The position numbers and the translations under genes were made by a program. Below are positions 1 to 10,611 of a DNA stretch of 64,000 nt, in pieces; position 1 is the first letter of the stretch; each line of letters opens with the position of its first letter. Below the pieces are notes generated by a model. It worked only from the letters and a program-made list of their open reading frames with translations, was not told the origin of the DNA and did not search any database. Source of the DNA: Ramazzottius varieornatus (lineage: Eukaryota > Tardigrada > Eutardigrada > Parachela > Ramazzottiidae); assembly GCA_001949185.1 (NCBI GenBank), contig BDGG01000004.1:2474278-2538277 (forward strand). The letters run 5' to 3'.

Positions 1-2259
1 AATCTCGCTGACACTTGGGAGGGCGGAAAGTGCAACTTCTTCAGTCCGGAACAAAATCCGGCCATCAATGGTCTCTTACTTGAGTAAGTATGTAATTAAC
101 AGTTAGTTATTTCGCACACCTGCGTACACTTTGTCTGTTGAAAATCTTGGTTACATGCATGCAGGTGCCTGAGACATTTGTCTGGATTTTCCGTATTAGG
201 ATAGCGTACGTCGTATTTTACACTTTTACGTTATATTCTGACTTTGGGATGTTGTTGTAGGCTGGAACATCAGTGTAGACAGTTTCGGTGCGGTTTGCGG
301 TCCACCGTGTTCTCGCACATGGCTAATCACTTGCCGTGCTCCAAGGAGACGTTAGTCAAACGCGCTCGGAAACTCCGTCAAGATGATGTCGACGCAAAGT
401 TTCGCAAGCTGTTGAAAAAACTGGGCAGTGGTGAGTTGATCAAACTATGCAGATCAGAGTCATTAATTTTTGATTTCGATTTGTTTGTCCACTACCATTG
501 TTTTGTCTTAACGTAGTGTTGATGAGCGATGATAGAAACGGATTTGATGCGGAGACAATGCAACTCAGGGCTCCCATCAGGTTTGTACTGCATATTCAAG
601 TGGTCTTTCTTACCGTTATGTGTTCCGAGTTCCTGCTGGGGAGTTCAGATATCGATACTTGGGTTCTGATTTGCAGGAAGCTGATCGTCGAAGCCGTACG
701 ACTGAACATGTCCGTCCACGATCTGTACCGTACGAAATACCCGACTCACGAAGACTTCATTCGGCACATGGTCGAAGCAGACTTGCTACCCGTATGGAGA
801 GACAAGCCAATTGAGAAGGAGCATGTACTGACGGAGGCCATCATGGCTCTAGCCGATGCATTGCGACCGCGGTAATATGCCTGTGTTATTCTCCAACCTC
901 TTTGCTGATACGGCGTAATTGGAATACATGAACTTCTGTCCGCCGTTTCGTTAGTTTTCTGATGATAAACAGGCTATGGCAAGATGGGATGAAAGTATGC
1001 TTTGTCTTACAGATCTCATCTGAGCGGATCAACTGCATCACCCGACTCCGAGCCAGATGTCGAGGATCCCGGCCAGTTATCCGTGCCGAACCAGAAACTT
1101 GTCCAGCCGGTAGGGAAGGCGTCGAAACCAGCCTCCAAAACTCACCGCAACAGCATGCCTGCGCCCTCCTTATTCTCCAACAAGGACAGCGACGTCAAGG
1201 TTCAGTACACTACCAAAACTGCCCTCCTCAAAGAGCCTGGTCGATCGTCCACTCCGAACTACAGTAACGGTGTACAGCCAGATAGTCTTCCAGGCAAATC
1301 ATGCAGACCAGTATTCGTGCCCGACGTGACAGCTTCCAGCTCCAGAAAGTCCCAGGAGAATCCTAACGTGCTACCTAAACCGATTGGTCGTCCAGTCGCG
1401 TCCAAATCTCGCTCGTCCACACCTAACAGTGCCTCAACAAGCACTACTAACAAACGTCCGTCTTCCAAGTCATCCATCGCATCACTTGAAGACAGCAACC
1501 AGTCAGGTAATACAGGAGACGGTACTACAGTAATAAAACCAGAACATTTTGATAGGAAAATGGGCGAATGGTGAGGTCGAAGAGCAATCATTTAGACCAG
1601 TACATTATGAGTACGGAAGTGAATTAAAATTCAACATGTTACTAACCTTATTCTTGTTCTGGAAGGTCGCGCTAGCATTTCATCCTCGAAGACAACTTCG
1701 TCCAAAAGGACTCATTCAGGCAGTCGACAAGGTGATTACGCACCTTCGGGCGACCCAAGAGTGTTGGAGTACCGTCAAAGTCCGTCTGCTTCAACGGTAG
1801 AGGAGCGAGAGCCTTCGACCAAGGCATATAAGGGCAGCAGAAGCTCAAAGAGTAAACCAAGCTCACAGTCGCCAGTTTCAGCTTCTCCCTTCCTTGGACC
1901 AGCGCATAGTCATACTTCTCCTTTCCTTCCTTACAATAACCCTAGTCTCATGGTGGGACAGTTTACACCGGAAAGCCTGTTTGCCATGGGACTTCATCCT
2001 GGTTATACTAACCCCTTTGCCGATTCATATGCCTCGGCGCTCATGCAGAACGCAGGTTCGCAAACATCTTGCCTTCTTCTTACACTCAAAGCGCAACAGC
2101 AATCTTTGTCTTTTTTTATCCACCTTTAATATGACTTTCTCTCGGTTAGGTGTTTTCAGTACCGGTGGACTGGACCTCGGTCGACCCGCGCAGTCCGCGT
2201 CAACACTTCGAACGTCTTCCCGCACTGGCACGCATGATTCTGCGTTCAACCCGCGTTGA
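1..2259 (+). CDS. UBN1: Ubinuclein (HIRA-complex histone chaperone subunit), C-terminal part, 5' truncated by window edge
   Basis: Ubinuclein/yemanuclein is the HIRA-complex subunit that helps deposit histone H3.3 in the nucleus. Exons read 1-83, 261-430, 517-580, 677-871, 1013-1506, 1666-2055 and 2150-2259, with compatible phases and GT..AG borders. Recognition rests on the middle domain: the block around HLPCSKETLVKRARKL (about 316-390) matches the family's 'PC..ETL.KRA.KL' motif. The next exons carry the 'LLCE.V...' helix and the '...F...EA...PLW' block, seen here as MVEADLLPVW (about 768-800). The N-terminal HIRA-binding (HRD) region lies outside the window. From 1013 the protein becomes a Ser/Pro/Thr/Lys-rich, probably disordered tail, as in relatives, ending TGTHDSAFNPR-stop. 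The 2055 donor is a weak GTTCGC. Tail-to-tail with the CA10-like gene. Family assignment is firm; UBN1 versus UBN2 cannot be told, because invertebrates usually have one gene. Confidence 0.85.
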
Positions 2260-2742
2260 GTCTCAATGATCGTTCGCGTACCTTCCTCCGGGAACTTCCG
2301 ACTGTCTATAGGCTGTTCTTCGTGAAGCAGTTCAACAGCAGCTGCTTCTCGGTAGCAGCTACAGTGCGTACGAGTGTTTATTTTCACCTCGTTTAAATTT
2401 TAGAATTAGGCGTTTCTGGCATAGTTTAAAGTTTTCTCTTCAGACGTACAAGTGGTGCCTCTTTTGTATGATCTCCCAAATACAGTAGTATGTAGTAATA
2501 GTGATGGTTCAGTCAGAATGTACTCAGTAAATATGTGGAATAAGTTGTTCGTTGACCAAACAAGGTAATCACTAACAACTAGATCGATAAAAACTGTCCA
2601 AGCCAGCAAACGCTTTTTGCGTAACAAGTCCAAATGATACTCCAGACCTTTAACAGTATCACCCGTAGCAAAAATTGATTTCCTTTAAGACATGGTTGCA
2701 CTTTTGTTATTGCCATTGTATCAACGGTTTTCCCTCCTGGCG
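2260..2742. other. Intergenic, shared 3' region of two convergent genes
   Basis: This 483-bp stretch separates the ubinuclein stop (+ strand) from the CA10-like stop (- strand). It should hold both 3' UTRs. I see no conserved coding block and no RNA gene. Confidence 0.6.
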
Positions 2743-5700
2743 TTACTTCCATTCATCCCTCTGAGCTTCAAAGACGTTCGTCTTGGTACATGCTCATTAC
2801 GCAATGTTCGAGGTTTTAACTAAAGAAGCACCAAAGTGGCAATCGTTCGGTTATGGTTTGTCACTGTTAGATTCTTTAAGTGTCAGGAACCTACCTTCGT
2901 AATGCTTGTTCTGGTACATGGTTGGACATCTATCACTGCCCTGAAAGGAAGACAGATGACTTCATTAAAAAAAAACAGCGATGGCAGGAAACTGACGGCG
3001 CAGAACGAACCCTTGCATGCTTCAAGTCGATATTCGTACGGAGTACTCGATGCTGTCCCACGGGCTTGACTTTTCGAAAATCTGCAAAACAAATAGCCTC
3101 TCCATGCGCCAGTTTTGAAGGAGGTAGACTTCAAAGAGGCACGTTGACTCACTGTTTTCCATGAGCCCTCCTGGCGCCTCCTTTGGTCCTTTTCGAATTT
3201 TTCTTAGCGCATACAGCTAGGAAGAAACTACATAGTAATAGTCCACAACAGACTGTAGGCACTTTTATAAGATTTCACACCAATCTTGTACGACAGTGTG
3301 AAGATGGTTTACCTGTGCTTTGGTGATGTACAATGGCTTATTCATAACGAACCACTGAACGGTCTCCTGACATCCTGAAAAATAACAAGGAAATCTTCAA
3401 GTTCACGTCGAACGAGACCGCCCATAAAAAAGAGGTCTACTTTATGCACTCACCCGGTTTCGTCAGCGAGCCAGGATACGAAATATATGAAGTTGTGTTC
3501 GGGATGAAGTTTCGCAACGAAACGTCCTCTATTGTTATCCATTTATCTAAAAATGACCGACAGCTTAATGTACAGCGCAATCGCGTTGCTTTTTGGCACA
3601 GTGAAAGTTACTATTTATTCTGTTCCTTACCTTTAAAAATAACGTTCTCTAGTTTGGACAACAAATGTGAAAGCTCGGGAGTCGACGTTTGATCGCTAAT
3701 TTGGAGCAATACGGATATGGCCAGCAATCCATGCGTGCCGACTTCTGCTTGCGAAAGATTGCTGTATAGAGCATTGTTGAAGGCAAAGATTTGCAACTGA
3801 AGAAAACAGTAGTTTATTTGTAGTTTAAATATCTGCAAGTGTCTCCCACGAACCAACCTCGCCCGGGAAGGCTTGACCTCGAAGAAGATGCTCTGAGCCT
3901 TTCTTCTCACTGCTCCCCCAATGTAACTGAATTTCGTAGAAACGGTAGGAATACTGGTCCGTATACGGACTGGATCCTTTGAAGGTGATATTTATGGGTT
4001 CGCCCTTGGAGTGTAGTGTGGAAAACAATATGGTGTGGCCATTGTTAGTCAAGTTTCCCGTGACCTGCAAGATCCAGCGTCTTATCATCAAATAACGGCG
4101 TTACAGATCGTTAGACAAGGAAGTTAATGGTTCTCGTACTTTTTGTTGGTCAATCTGCAGATGCGGTAACTTTGGGTCAAAGAGGAGATGTTCTGGGTCA
4201 ATATCGACCGGCGACTGGTATTTCCCTTTGGCACACAGGTGCCAATCTTGGTTGTACAGTCCCCAAATGTCAGGACCTGCAGAAATACAGAAAGAAACAT
4301 CGTCCGCCGCACCCCATCATTTTCGCACAAGCACAATCGGGGACCTCGTCCGAAAAATTTTTCTACTCTGCCCGTTTTCTGTCTTCTTAACAGAATTTTG
4401 CATAAGGGATGACTGTGGCTTGTCGCCTTCGTTCAATAAAGTTGTCTTCTGATGAAGTAATTGGTCTAAATCATTCATGCGTGACAGATAGCCTGAATAC
4501 GAAATGAGATCTAATTAATACATGACTGTCCGTCGGAGTCACACTCGTTTGGGCGACTTGACCGAATAATCGATACACACAAACGTCCATAAACGAAACA
4601 TCTCTCTTGTGCTATCTTAACACCCAACCAACCTGGGAGACTATGATGATGGGACTTCTGCGAATGAATTGAACACGATCGTCATCGCAAGTTTGCTTTA
4701 TTTTTTGCTGCAAGCGTGCGGCACTTGGAAAAACGATCATGTAAAACTCCTCTTTGCCGACGTCCCATATAACTTAACAGGCAACACGGGAGTTAAAATG
4801 AATGCCAAAATTTATTGTTTGTCTGAAATGCCAAAATTTATGGTTTGCTGAGCTATTGAGGAAACAGCATAAAAACTGGGCATTGAACGCGTAGACGATC
4901 AGATGGTGTCGAGTCTCTCGAGAGAGGTGACCTGTTCCACATTGCTTCAGTTTATCAGAAAAACTCGTTCCGTTGACGAGTAGATTCAATAGTACCCTGC
5001 TCTTTTTGCATCTTAGTACTGACACAAGCCTGTTTTGTTTTTTCTTGCATTATCGACCGCCAAAAACACTGCCATCCCGTCCCTTCAGGCTTTAGTCGCC
5101 CTTGTGAACCCAGAATAGTTATCGGCAATTGTCGGCACAGAGTTCCTCGAACGGATACAGTTCGAACCGATGTTTACAGCACGGGACTTCATCCCTGAAC
5201 GCCCTTCTGGGTAATTAAATGCGAAGCCTGCAGACCAAACGATTTACTAATGCCCCGCAGTGGTCGCTCAATCAGAAGCTGACTGTTCTGTCTGCTGGTC
5301 ACTATTATGGAACGCAAAGGAAGTAGGCAGGAAGAACTCGACATGTTTCCGGCACGAGGCGAGCATATGAATGTGTAAAGTATCCCATGTTATTAATGGT
5401 AGTGTATGCATACAAAGTAAAAATTACGGAATCCCTACCGTATGCGGGATTGTGCTGCATAGCTGATAGAACTATATTCACGCCCTTTTTGCTAAGATGG
5501 CAACGTCCGCTGAAGAGGGATAGTGTTAAGCTGCTGGCAAGATTACTGTTGGGGAAGGAAAGTGTTATTTGCTGGGATGGAGTTGCATTTGCAGAAAAGT
5601 CAATTAGACAAACTGAAAAGCTCTCCACTTCACAGCCAACGACCACTCTGCTCTCTTACAAGCCTTTCTCTCTTCTGCATCGTTCTGGAAGATCGATATT

Positions 5701-7896
5701 GGTCATTCCCACATAATATATTCCTACCGAACGCCCAAGCAGCAAGCATGTTACAAGATAAAAAACCTAAACGACCAAATCGAGGTAATATATTATGAAA
5801 TTTATTTTCTTATGGTGCTTGGGCACCATAAGAACCTAGACAGATGTCTCTGCTGGGCTACCATCTCTGATCTTTCCAGCAACTTCGCCACCAGCCAGGA
5901 TGCAAATACCGCACCGCAAGGCAATATCCACATACAAGACTGTATTACAAGACCGCCATAACTTTTTGTCGAGAACCAAAGACTGTCGGGTTCCTCTTTA
6001 GGTCCAACAGTATCCCGCCGGAAAAGCAGGATCTGAGTAGGTGCGATTAGTCTACACAGCGACCTCCGCGGGTCTAATGGTTCGGGGTTAAAGACATCCC
6101 CGTTCTCACAAGCCAAACACTGAAAACTTTGTGTTGTTCCTCCCCTCACACGCCCTGGCAACGCCAGGCACGTGTCCAGCAAACAAATTGTGCTATGCTT
6201 GGTCAATCTATCAACTCTTGCTTGACCTCTGTCGGCGATAATAAATTAAATATGCTGGAAGCCGATCAATCGAAACTAATCTACCGCATGCGGTGGACCA
6301 CGTCCGAGCTGTTGATGTCGCTGCACAAACCGGTCTGTCTGCTCTATCCTATGGCACCAAAACTCAATCATCTCTCCAGACTATTCTCTGGACGCTCTCT
6401 GGACTAGCATTACTGGGGACAAGCAATTTGGCCCAGTTTCCGGAAGTACGGTCAAATTCATATGCCACAACCTCCTCGCCTTCTCACTGCCCACTCCCCA
6501 ACGCCTATGCAATTGCAGATGGAAAAACTTTCTAGAGACTCGCATGAAGCCCAGTCTCTAAAAAATGGAGAAGGACTCCATCAGTACTACTTCTTCAATC
6601 TTCCACTATATTTTGAAGACCCACAGTTTTAGAATTAACGAACGTAAATTTTAGCAGAGAGAGGCCGATACGTCGACTACACCGTGGAAAATAGTGGCGT
6701 GTTCAAATATCTGTTTTGTTTGAAGAACTCCGGGTAAACATCAGATCAATCTCTACAGTAATCGCTCTTTGCGACTTGTTTTGAATAGCGAGACTCTGCA
6801 GCAGCTGGACAAGTCGACACGGAAGCAGCACGGTAGTTTGAAATCGATACGAAACTTGAAGCTTCGATGATCAGGGCGCACTGCAGTTCTGGTCTAAACC
6901 TCCTCAAGTTACGGTAGGATTAAATTAAAGACTGACTAATAAGAAGGGATTGTCACCAACGAAGCCAATCAAAAGGATAATTGGACGAAATTACCAGCTG
7001 CTCCTCGCCGAACGAACGTGGAACCTCCGGTCCTAGTGTTGAACACTATGCAAAATGATAGTGCAACCTGACACGAGGCCGGTCATGCCTCCCGTAAGGC
7101 GGCACTGTTACTCAAGTGGATACATCCGGTTACCAAGAAGACAGATTAACATGTCCACAAAACTTTAAACCCAACGTTGGTCAATTTGTGGAGGAAAACG
7201 TTTGGAAGGACCTACAGTACATCACATAATCTACACTTAACGAAAGGAAAGAACCATCTGTCGGTTCCCACGGTTGTTAGTCATTCTCAGCGAAAATATT
7301 CACTATAGATTTCGTATTCAATAAGGAAATCTTTTGTAGATTTTCGCAGCACAAATTTAGGAACTGTTAGTAGTAAGCAATTTAGTGACCTGATATTCCG
7401 TCGTAGGTCCACCATTCATCCCAGCTACCGAATGCTTGATCTGCAAAGGCAACAGAAGCGTTAGTTGTTCTATGTCATTTTGGGCGAGGCGCGAATGAAA
7501 GCACCTTGAAAGTCGAAACTACGGATACGACGTCGATCAGGCTATTAGAGGCATTGATTTCTATCGCAAACAAGCTTCGTCTGGTTTGAAAAACCTCCAT
7601 CAACACGGAATTTGTGATTATCGACAAGGAAAAATCGTTAAGAGGGAGTTGTACCATCAAGCTTTTTTCTCCCTGCACTGATAGCTAATGTACACACAGA
7701 CGATTGCTGTTCCTCTGGACAAAAGTTTATTCTATAGTCGCGTCACGGATCAGCGCTTACTAATCCTGTACAGAGCAATCGCCCCGTAATGCCAGACAGA
7801 TTCTGTAGCCGAAACAGTTTTTAGAGAAATCGACCCACCGAAACAAAGCCAGCAAAAAGCAACTGTCCAAGAGTGTTTCCAAATAGAGTCCGACAT
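2743..7896 (-). CDS. CA10: Carbonic anhydrase-related protein, CA10/CA11 type (secreted, non-catalytic)
   Basis: CA10/CA11 proteins are secreted, inactive alpha-carbonic anhydrase relatives; in vertebrates they bind neurexins. Exons on the minus strand: 7761-7896, 7390-7440, 4140-4276, 3858-4064, 3631-3796, 3454-3546, 3313-3374, 3153-3216, 3011-3081, 2895-2940, 2743-2765, and phases agree throughout. The first Met (7896) opens a signal peptide (MSDSIWKHSWTVAFCWLCF). Then come DEWWTYDG, the 'QSPV[DN]I' motif (YQSPVDI), GSEHLLRGQAFPGE, WFVMNKPLYIT, NFRKVKPVGQ and LRTNID, all in family order. The zinc ligands are degraded: the usual HFHWG reads IQLHWG (His94 to Gln, His96 kept), and the His119 position is Gln (LQIF), as in CA10, so catalysis is very unlikely. 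The 3011 donor is a non-consensus GTTCGT, and the last exon uses an AAG acceptor. The first intron is 320 bp, the second 3.1 kb. Confidence 0.92.
4801..4851. repeat. Two-copy 25-bp tandem duplication
   Basis: Two near-identical adjacent copies beginning AATGCCAAAATTTAT, differing at about two positions, lie in the large CA10-like intron. This looks like a simple local duplication; no function is implied. Confidence 0.75.
5807..5834. repeat. Perfect 12-bp stem, 4-nt loop palindrome
   Basis: TTCTTATGGTGC and its exact reverse complement GCACCATAAGAA flank the loop TTGG. The palindrome sits in the CA10-like intron. It lacks the conserved sequence of a histone 3' stem-loop and no tRNA or snRNA box is adjacent, so its role is unknown. 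Confidence 0.7.
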
Positions 7897-8482
7897 TTTC
7901 AACGGCAGACCGCTCACAGCTTGCAGTCCGATCTTGGCCGTCGCTGTTGAAGACGCTCCATCCAAAGACCTGTCAACACAAAGATCGCGGATGAGCCGGC
8001 TATCAATTATGGACAACCAAAGGCGGAAAACCTCGAACTAACGACAGGCAACCACAGTAGCTCGGGCTGTAACATTAGGATGTCGCTATGCTCAAATTTT
8101 TGCAAAAAGAACATGTTTACAGGTCCAGGAGCAAAGGAAGTTAATCCCTCTTGGACATAAACTTTAACGGGGAGGAGTTGCTATAGTCCAAACAACAGGT
8201 TTCGAGTTTGAACTGCCAATCATCTGCTCGAGCTATATACATAGTCCAGACTCCAGACCTAAGTAAACTGCACCAGCTTAGCGGGCTGGGACATGTGTAC
8301 ATTCACTACATGTACAGTATCAGCCCATCAGTACCTTCCAGCTTTCCGAAAGAATTAGGAAGATTGGTTCTTGCGTACATAATTTTGACTGCGGGTATGG
8401 GATGAGTACCCATACGGTAAAAAAATACAATTTAAAAGACATACAACGAATCCCTGTTATTTGGTTACCTTCGTGTTAAGCT
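7897..8482. other. Intergenic between two tandem minus-strand genes
   Basis: About 590 bp between the SPIDR-like stop and the CA10-like start codon. It should contain the CA10-like promoter and 5' UTR, and perhaps the SPIDR-like 3' UTR. No coding block was recognised in any frame, including anything resembling the missing SPIDR C-terminal half. Confidence 0.5.
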
Positions 8483-10005
8483 TCAGATCCGAAAGGAACC
8501 TGCCGGTGATCGCCGTCCTCTTCTGTTTACAACTAGAAAATAATATGGACAAAGAACGAACACGCCAGCGCCGTCTGGTGACGGTAATTCCCGCCTGCAA
8601 CCATGAAATCAAACTTTATATGCATATACTTGTTTTTCCGGAACATGAAGTGAACCAGCAAACTACCCACCAAGGTTGGAAGATTCTGATGGTGACTCCT
8701 GGTTGTACATCAGACTGGCGTGCTTCAGCAGCTGGCAGAAACACCTGCACTTCCGGCTCAGTGACCGCCGTAGACACTGTCCCACTCGTCAGCACGCTAC
8801 CAGAGGGTACAGTGCTCGTGATGGTTCGCTTCTTTAGCACAAGACCTCGGACACACGCAAGTGAACACTCGGGAGGGTCTATGCTAAGAACCTTCAACGT
8901 CAAAGAGGTCGCCTGCGATGACGACGACGGAGCACCTCCCGTAGATGGCAGAACGGAAAGCGAATGATTATGCTTCCAGAAGCCCCGATCAGCTTGCTCA
9001 CGAGTGGCGATCTTCGTTAGCCGGGCTGCCAAGCCATCTCTGGAAAAACCCGTAGAAACTCTATGAACGGATTTCTCATCGAACAACCATTGAGAAGTCA
9101 CATACCGTAAGAACTTCGGTGGTTTCACCTTGGGAGGCGGAGGTGTTCCGGGATTGAAAAGAGGCCTAAAGCTGGTAGCAGGAGGCTCACTGGTAGCCAT
9201 ATCGTAGTCCCATCCCGTCGCACGAGGAGGGCCCATCAGTACATCCGGTGAGTCCTCCTCCAGTTCGGAAGTTATGACGGTTTCCTTCACATCATCTTTT
9301 CCATGCGAACTGCTCCCTTCTTCTATCAGCAGCGAAGTATCGAGATCGATTTCGACCTTCACTTCATCCTCGGAAGTTCTCTTGCCTTTCGACGCACTGC
9401 TGGGTAGGTCATCGTCATCTTCTATCAACTGTTGTTTGACGAAGCGCTTCTTGTAAGCGACTACAGGTGACGACGTTTCATCGTCATCACAGCACAGCTC
9501 TGGAGTCTTCGGTTCGGATGCTGATTCGACAGCAGCAGAACTTGTGTAAATCGAACGTTTGACTGGAATGATTGAACCTGAATCCATGAACGGATTGTCT
9601 TTTTGAGTGTTCACAGACGTGAAAGGGGGCCGCGTCTGCGGAAGGGTCGAAGAGATTGCGCTGACTCTTGATGTGTCGAGCCGCTTCTTAGTTCGTTGGA
9701 CGTCCGACATCGGATCATCTTCCTGCGACGTATCTGAGTCGTCAATCACAGGCCTTCAAAGGTGAAACGTTGACAGGGGTTTTCAACAAAGCGCTCGACA
9801 AGTACATTTCGTAGATACATAGTAGTTCTTACGGAGCGTCTTTCACAATCCTACGGTTTTTCTGCTCACTTTGAGGTGGCTTATGTGGCCGATCTTCAGC
9901 CGTGACTGTTTCACTTCCGCCGGTGCTTGGAGTGTTGATGCAAATGGACACAGGCTTCCGAGCGACAGGGCGCGTAGGGAATGGTAAGTTCTTGAAGCCT
10001 CGCAT
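8483..10005 (-). CDS. SPIDR: SPIDR-like scaffold protein of homologous recombination, apparently short
   Basis: SPIDR is a nuclear scaffold that links BLM helicase and RAD51 in homologous recombination in vertebrates. Exons on the minus strand: 9833-10005, 8671-9753 and 8483-8594. The first part is acidic, Ser-rich and probably disordered. The recognisable core is DGLAARLTKIATREQADRGF followed by WKH, then a SLTLKVL strand and, across the last splice, a VTIRIFQPW...SPDGAGVFVLCPYY block. These correspond in order to the SPIDR segments with GLAERL, REQ/RERS..WRH, LTVKILE, VRIFPPW and the NTYFCEK strand. The start at 10005 (MRGFKNLPFP) is chosen as the first Met in the open exon frame. The reading frame stops soon after the PPW block, so the C-terminal half of vertebrate SPIDR is absent here. 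Either the protein is truncated, or a further exon joined from GTTCCT near 8500 was missed. The antisense 168-codon ORF is a shadow. Confidence 0.75.
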
Positions 10006-10611
10006 GCTGGATAGTGCATGGGTCAGTTGATGATAGTCTGTAATCAGATCCCATCATCTGCAGTCGTGATCTCCGTGTCTTGCTCCACACGACAGTCTGT
10101 ACAAACTGCAGCCCCAACTTACCTTCACGTGGAACTATCGGCTCTCCACTGTCAGCACAAGCAAACAAATTCGAACTGGAACCAGCGTGATCCAGCTAGT
10201 GTGAGCTGCAGCAGCCGCCGAGCGAAGAAATGAAGATGGAGAAGACGAGATTCCACAAAACCACAACAATAACGTTATCGGCTATTCCCTCAAATACTGT
10301 AATCAACTGAAACGAGCGGACAGCAACAGGTATGCGTTCGACCTGTTCGCATTGTTCCTCATTATTTTTTCGCAATCTCCGAATCGAATTCATTGTAAAG
10401 GGACTTCGACTTTTTGAACTCAAGGAAGCCGATTGTCCAAAAATCCCAGATGACTATCACGGCTTTCATTTGATCGTGCTTCGGATCCCGTGAACTCTTG
10501 GAGCACGATACCCATACATTCGCCAGCAATCCTTTCCTCCTGTCAGTAGGCTACTGAGACAGATTCGCCGGAAGTCTTCGCTGCCTGATCATTGTATCCG
10601 TCTGCTCGGAG
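10006..10611. promoter_or_regulatory. Presumed bidirectional promoter, SPIDR-like / EEF2KMT
   Basis: A 606-bp interval between two divergent start codons. No TATA box is obvious. The inference of shared promoter function comes only from the head-to-head spacing. Confidence 0.4.

Larger units (their letters stand above)
4277..7389 (-). other. Large second intron of the CA10-like gene (3.1 kb)
   Basis: By far the longest intron of this gene, lying between the WW-containing exon (7390-7440) and the exon starting GPDIWGLY (4276). I see no second gene in it. Two ORFs of 100-134 codons (for example 5802-6206 minus) have no recognisable domain and no flanking splice logic. It contains a 25-bp tandem duplication at 4801-4851 and a perfect hairpin at 5807-5834. 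First-intron enhancers are plausible but not visible. Confidence 0.7.

Noticed and set aside
5802-6206. 134-codon minus-strand ORF in the CA10-like intron, considered as a transposon or nested gene
   Set aside because: No reverse transcriptase, transposase or other motif; starts at a hairpin by chance; no splice context.
8461-8967. 168-codon plus-strand ORF
   Set aside because: Lies antisense to the SPIDR-like exons; no domain of its own, so a shadow of the real gene.
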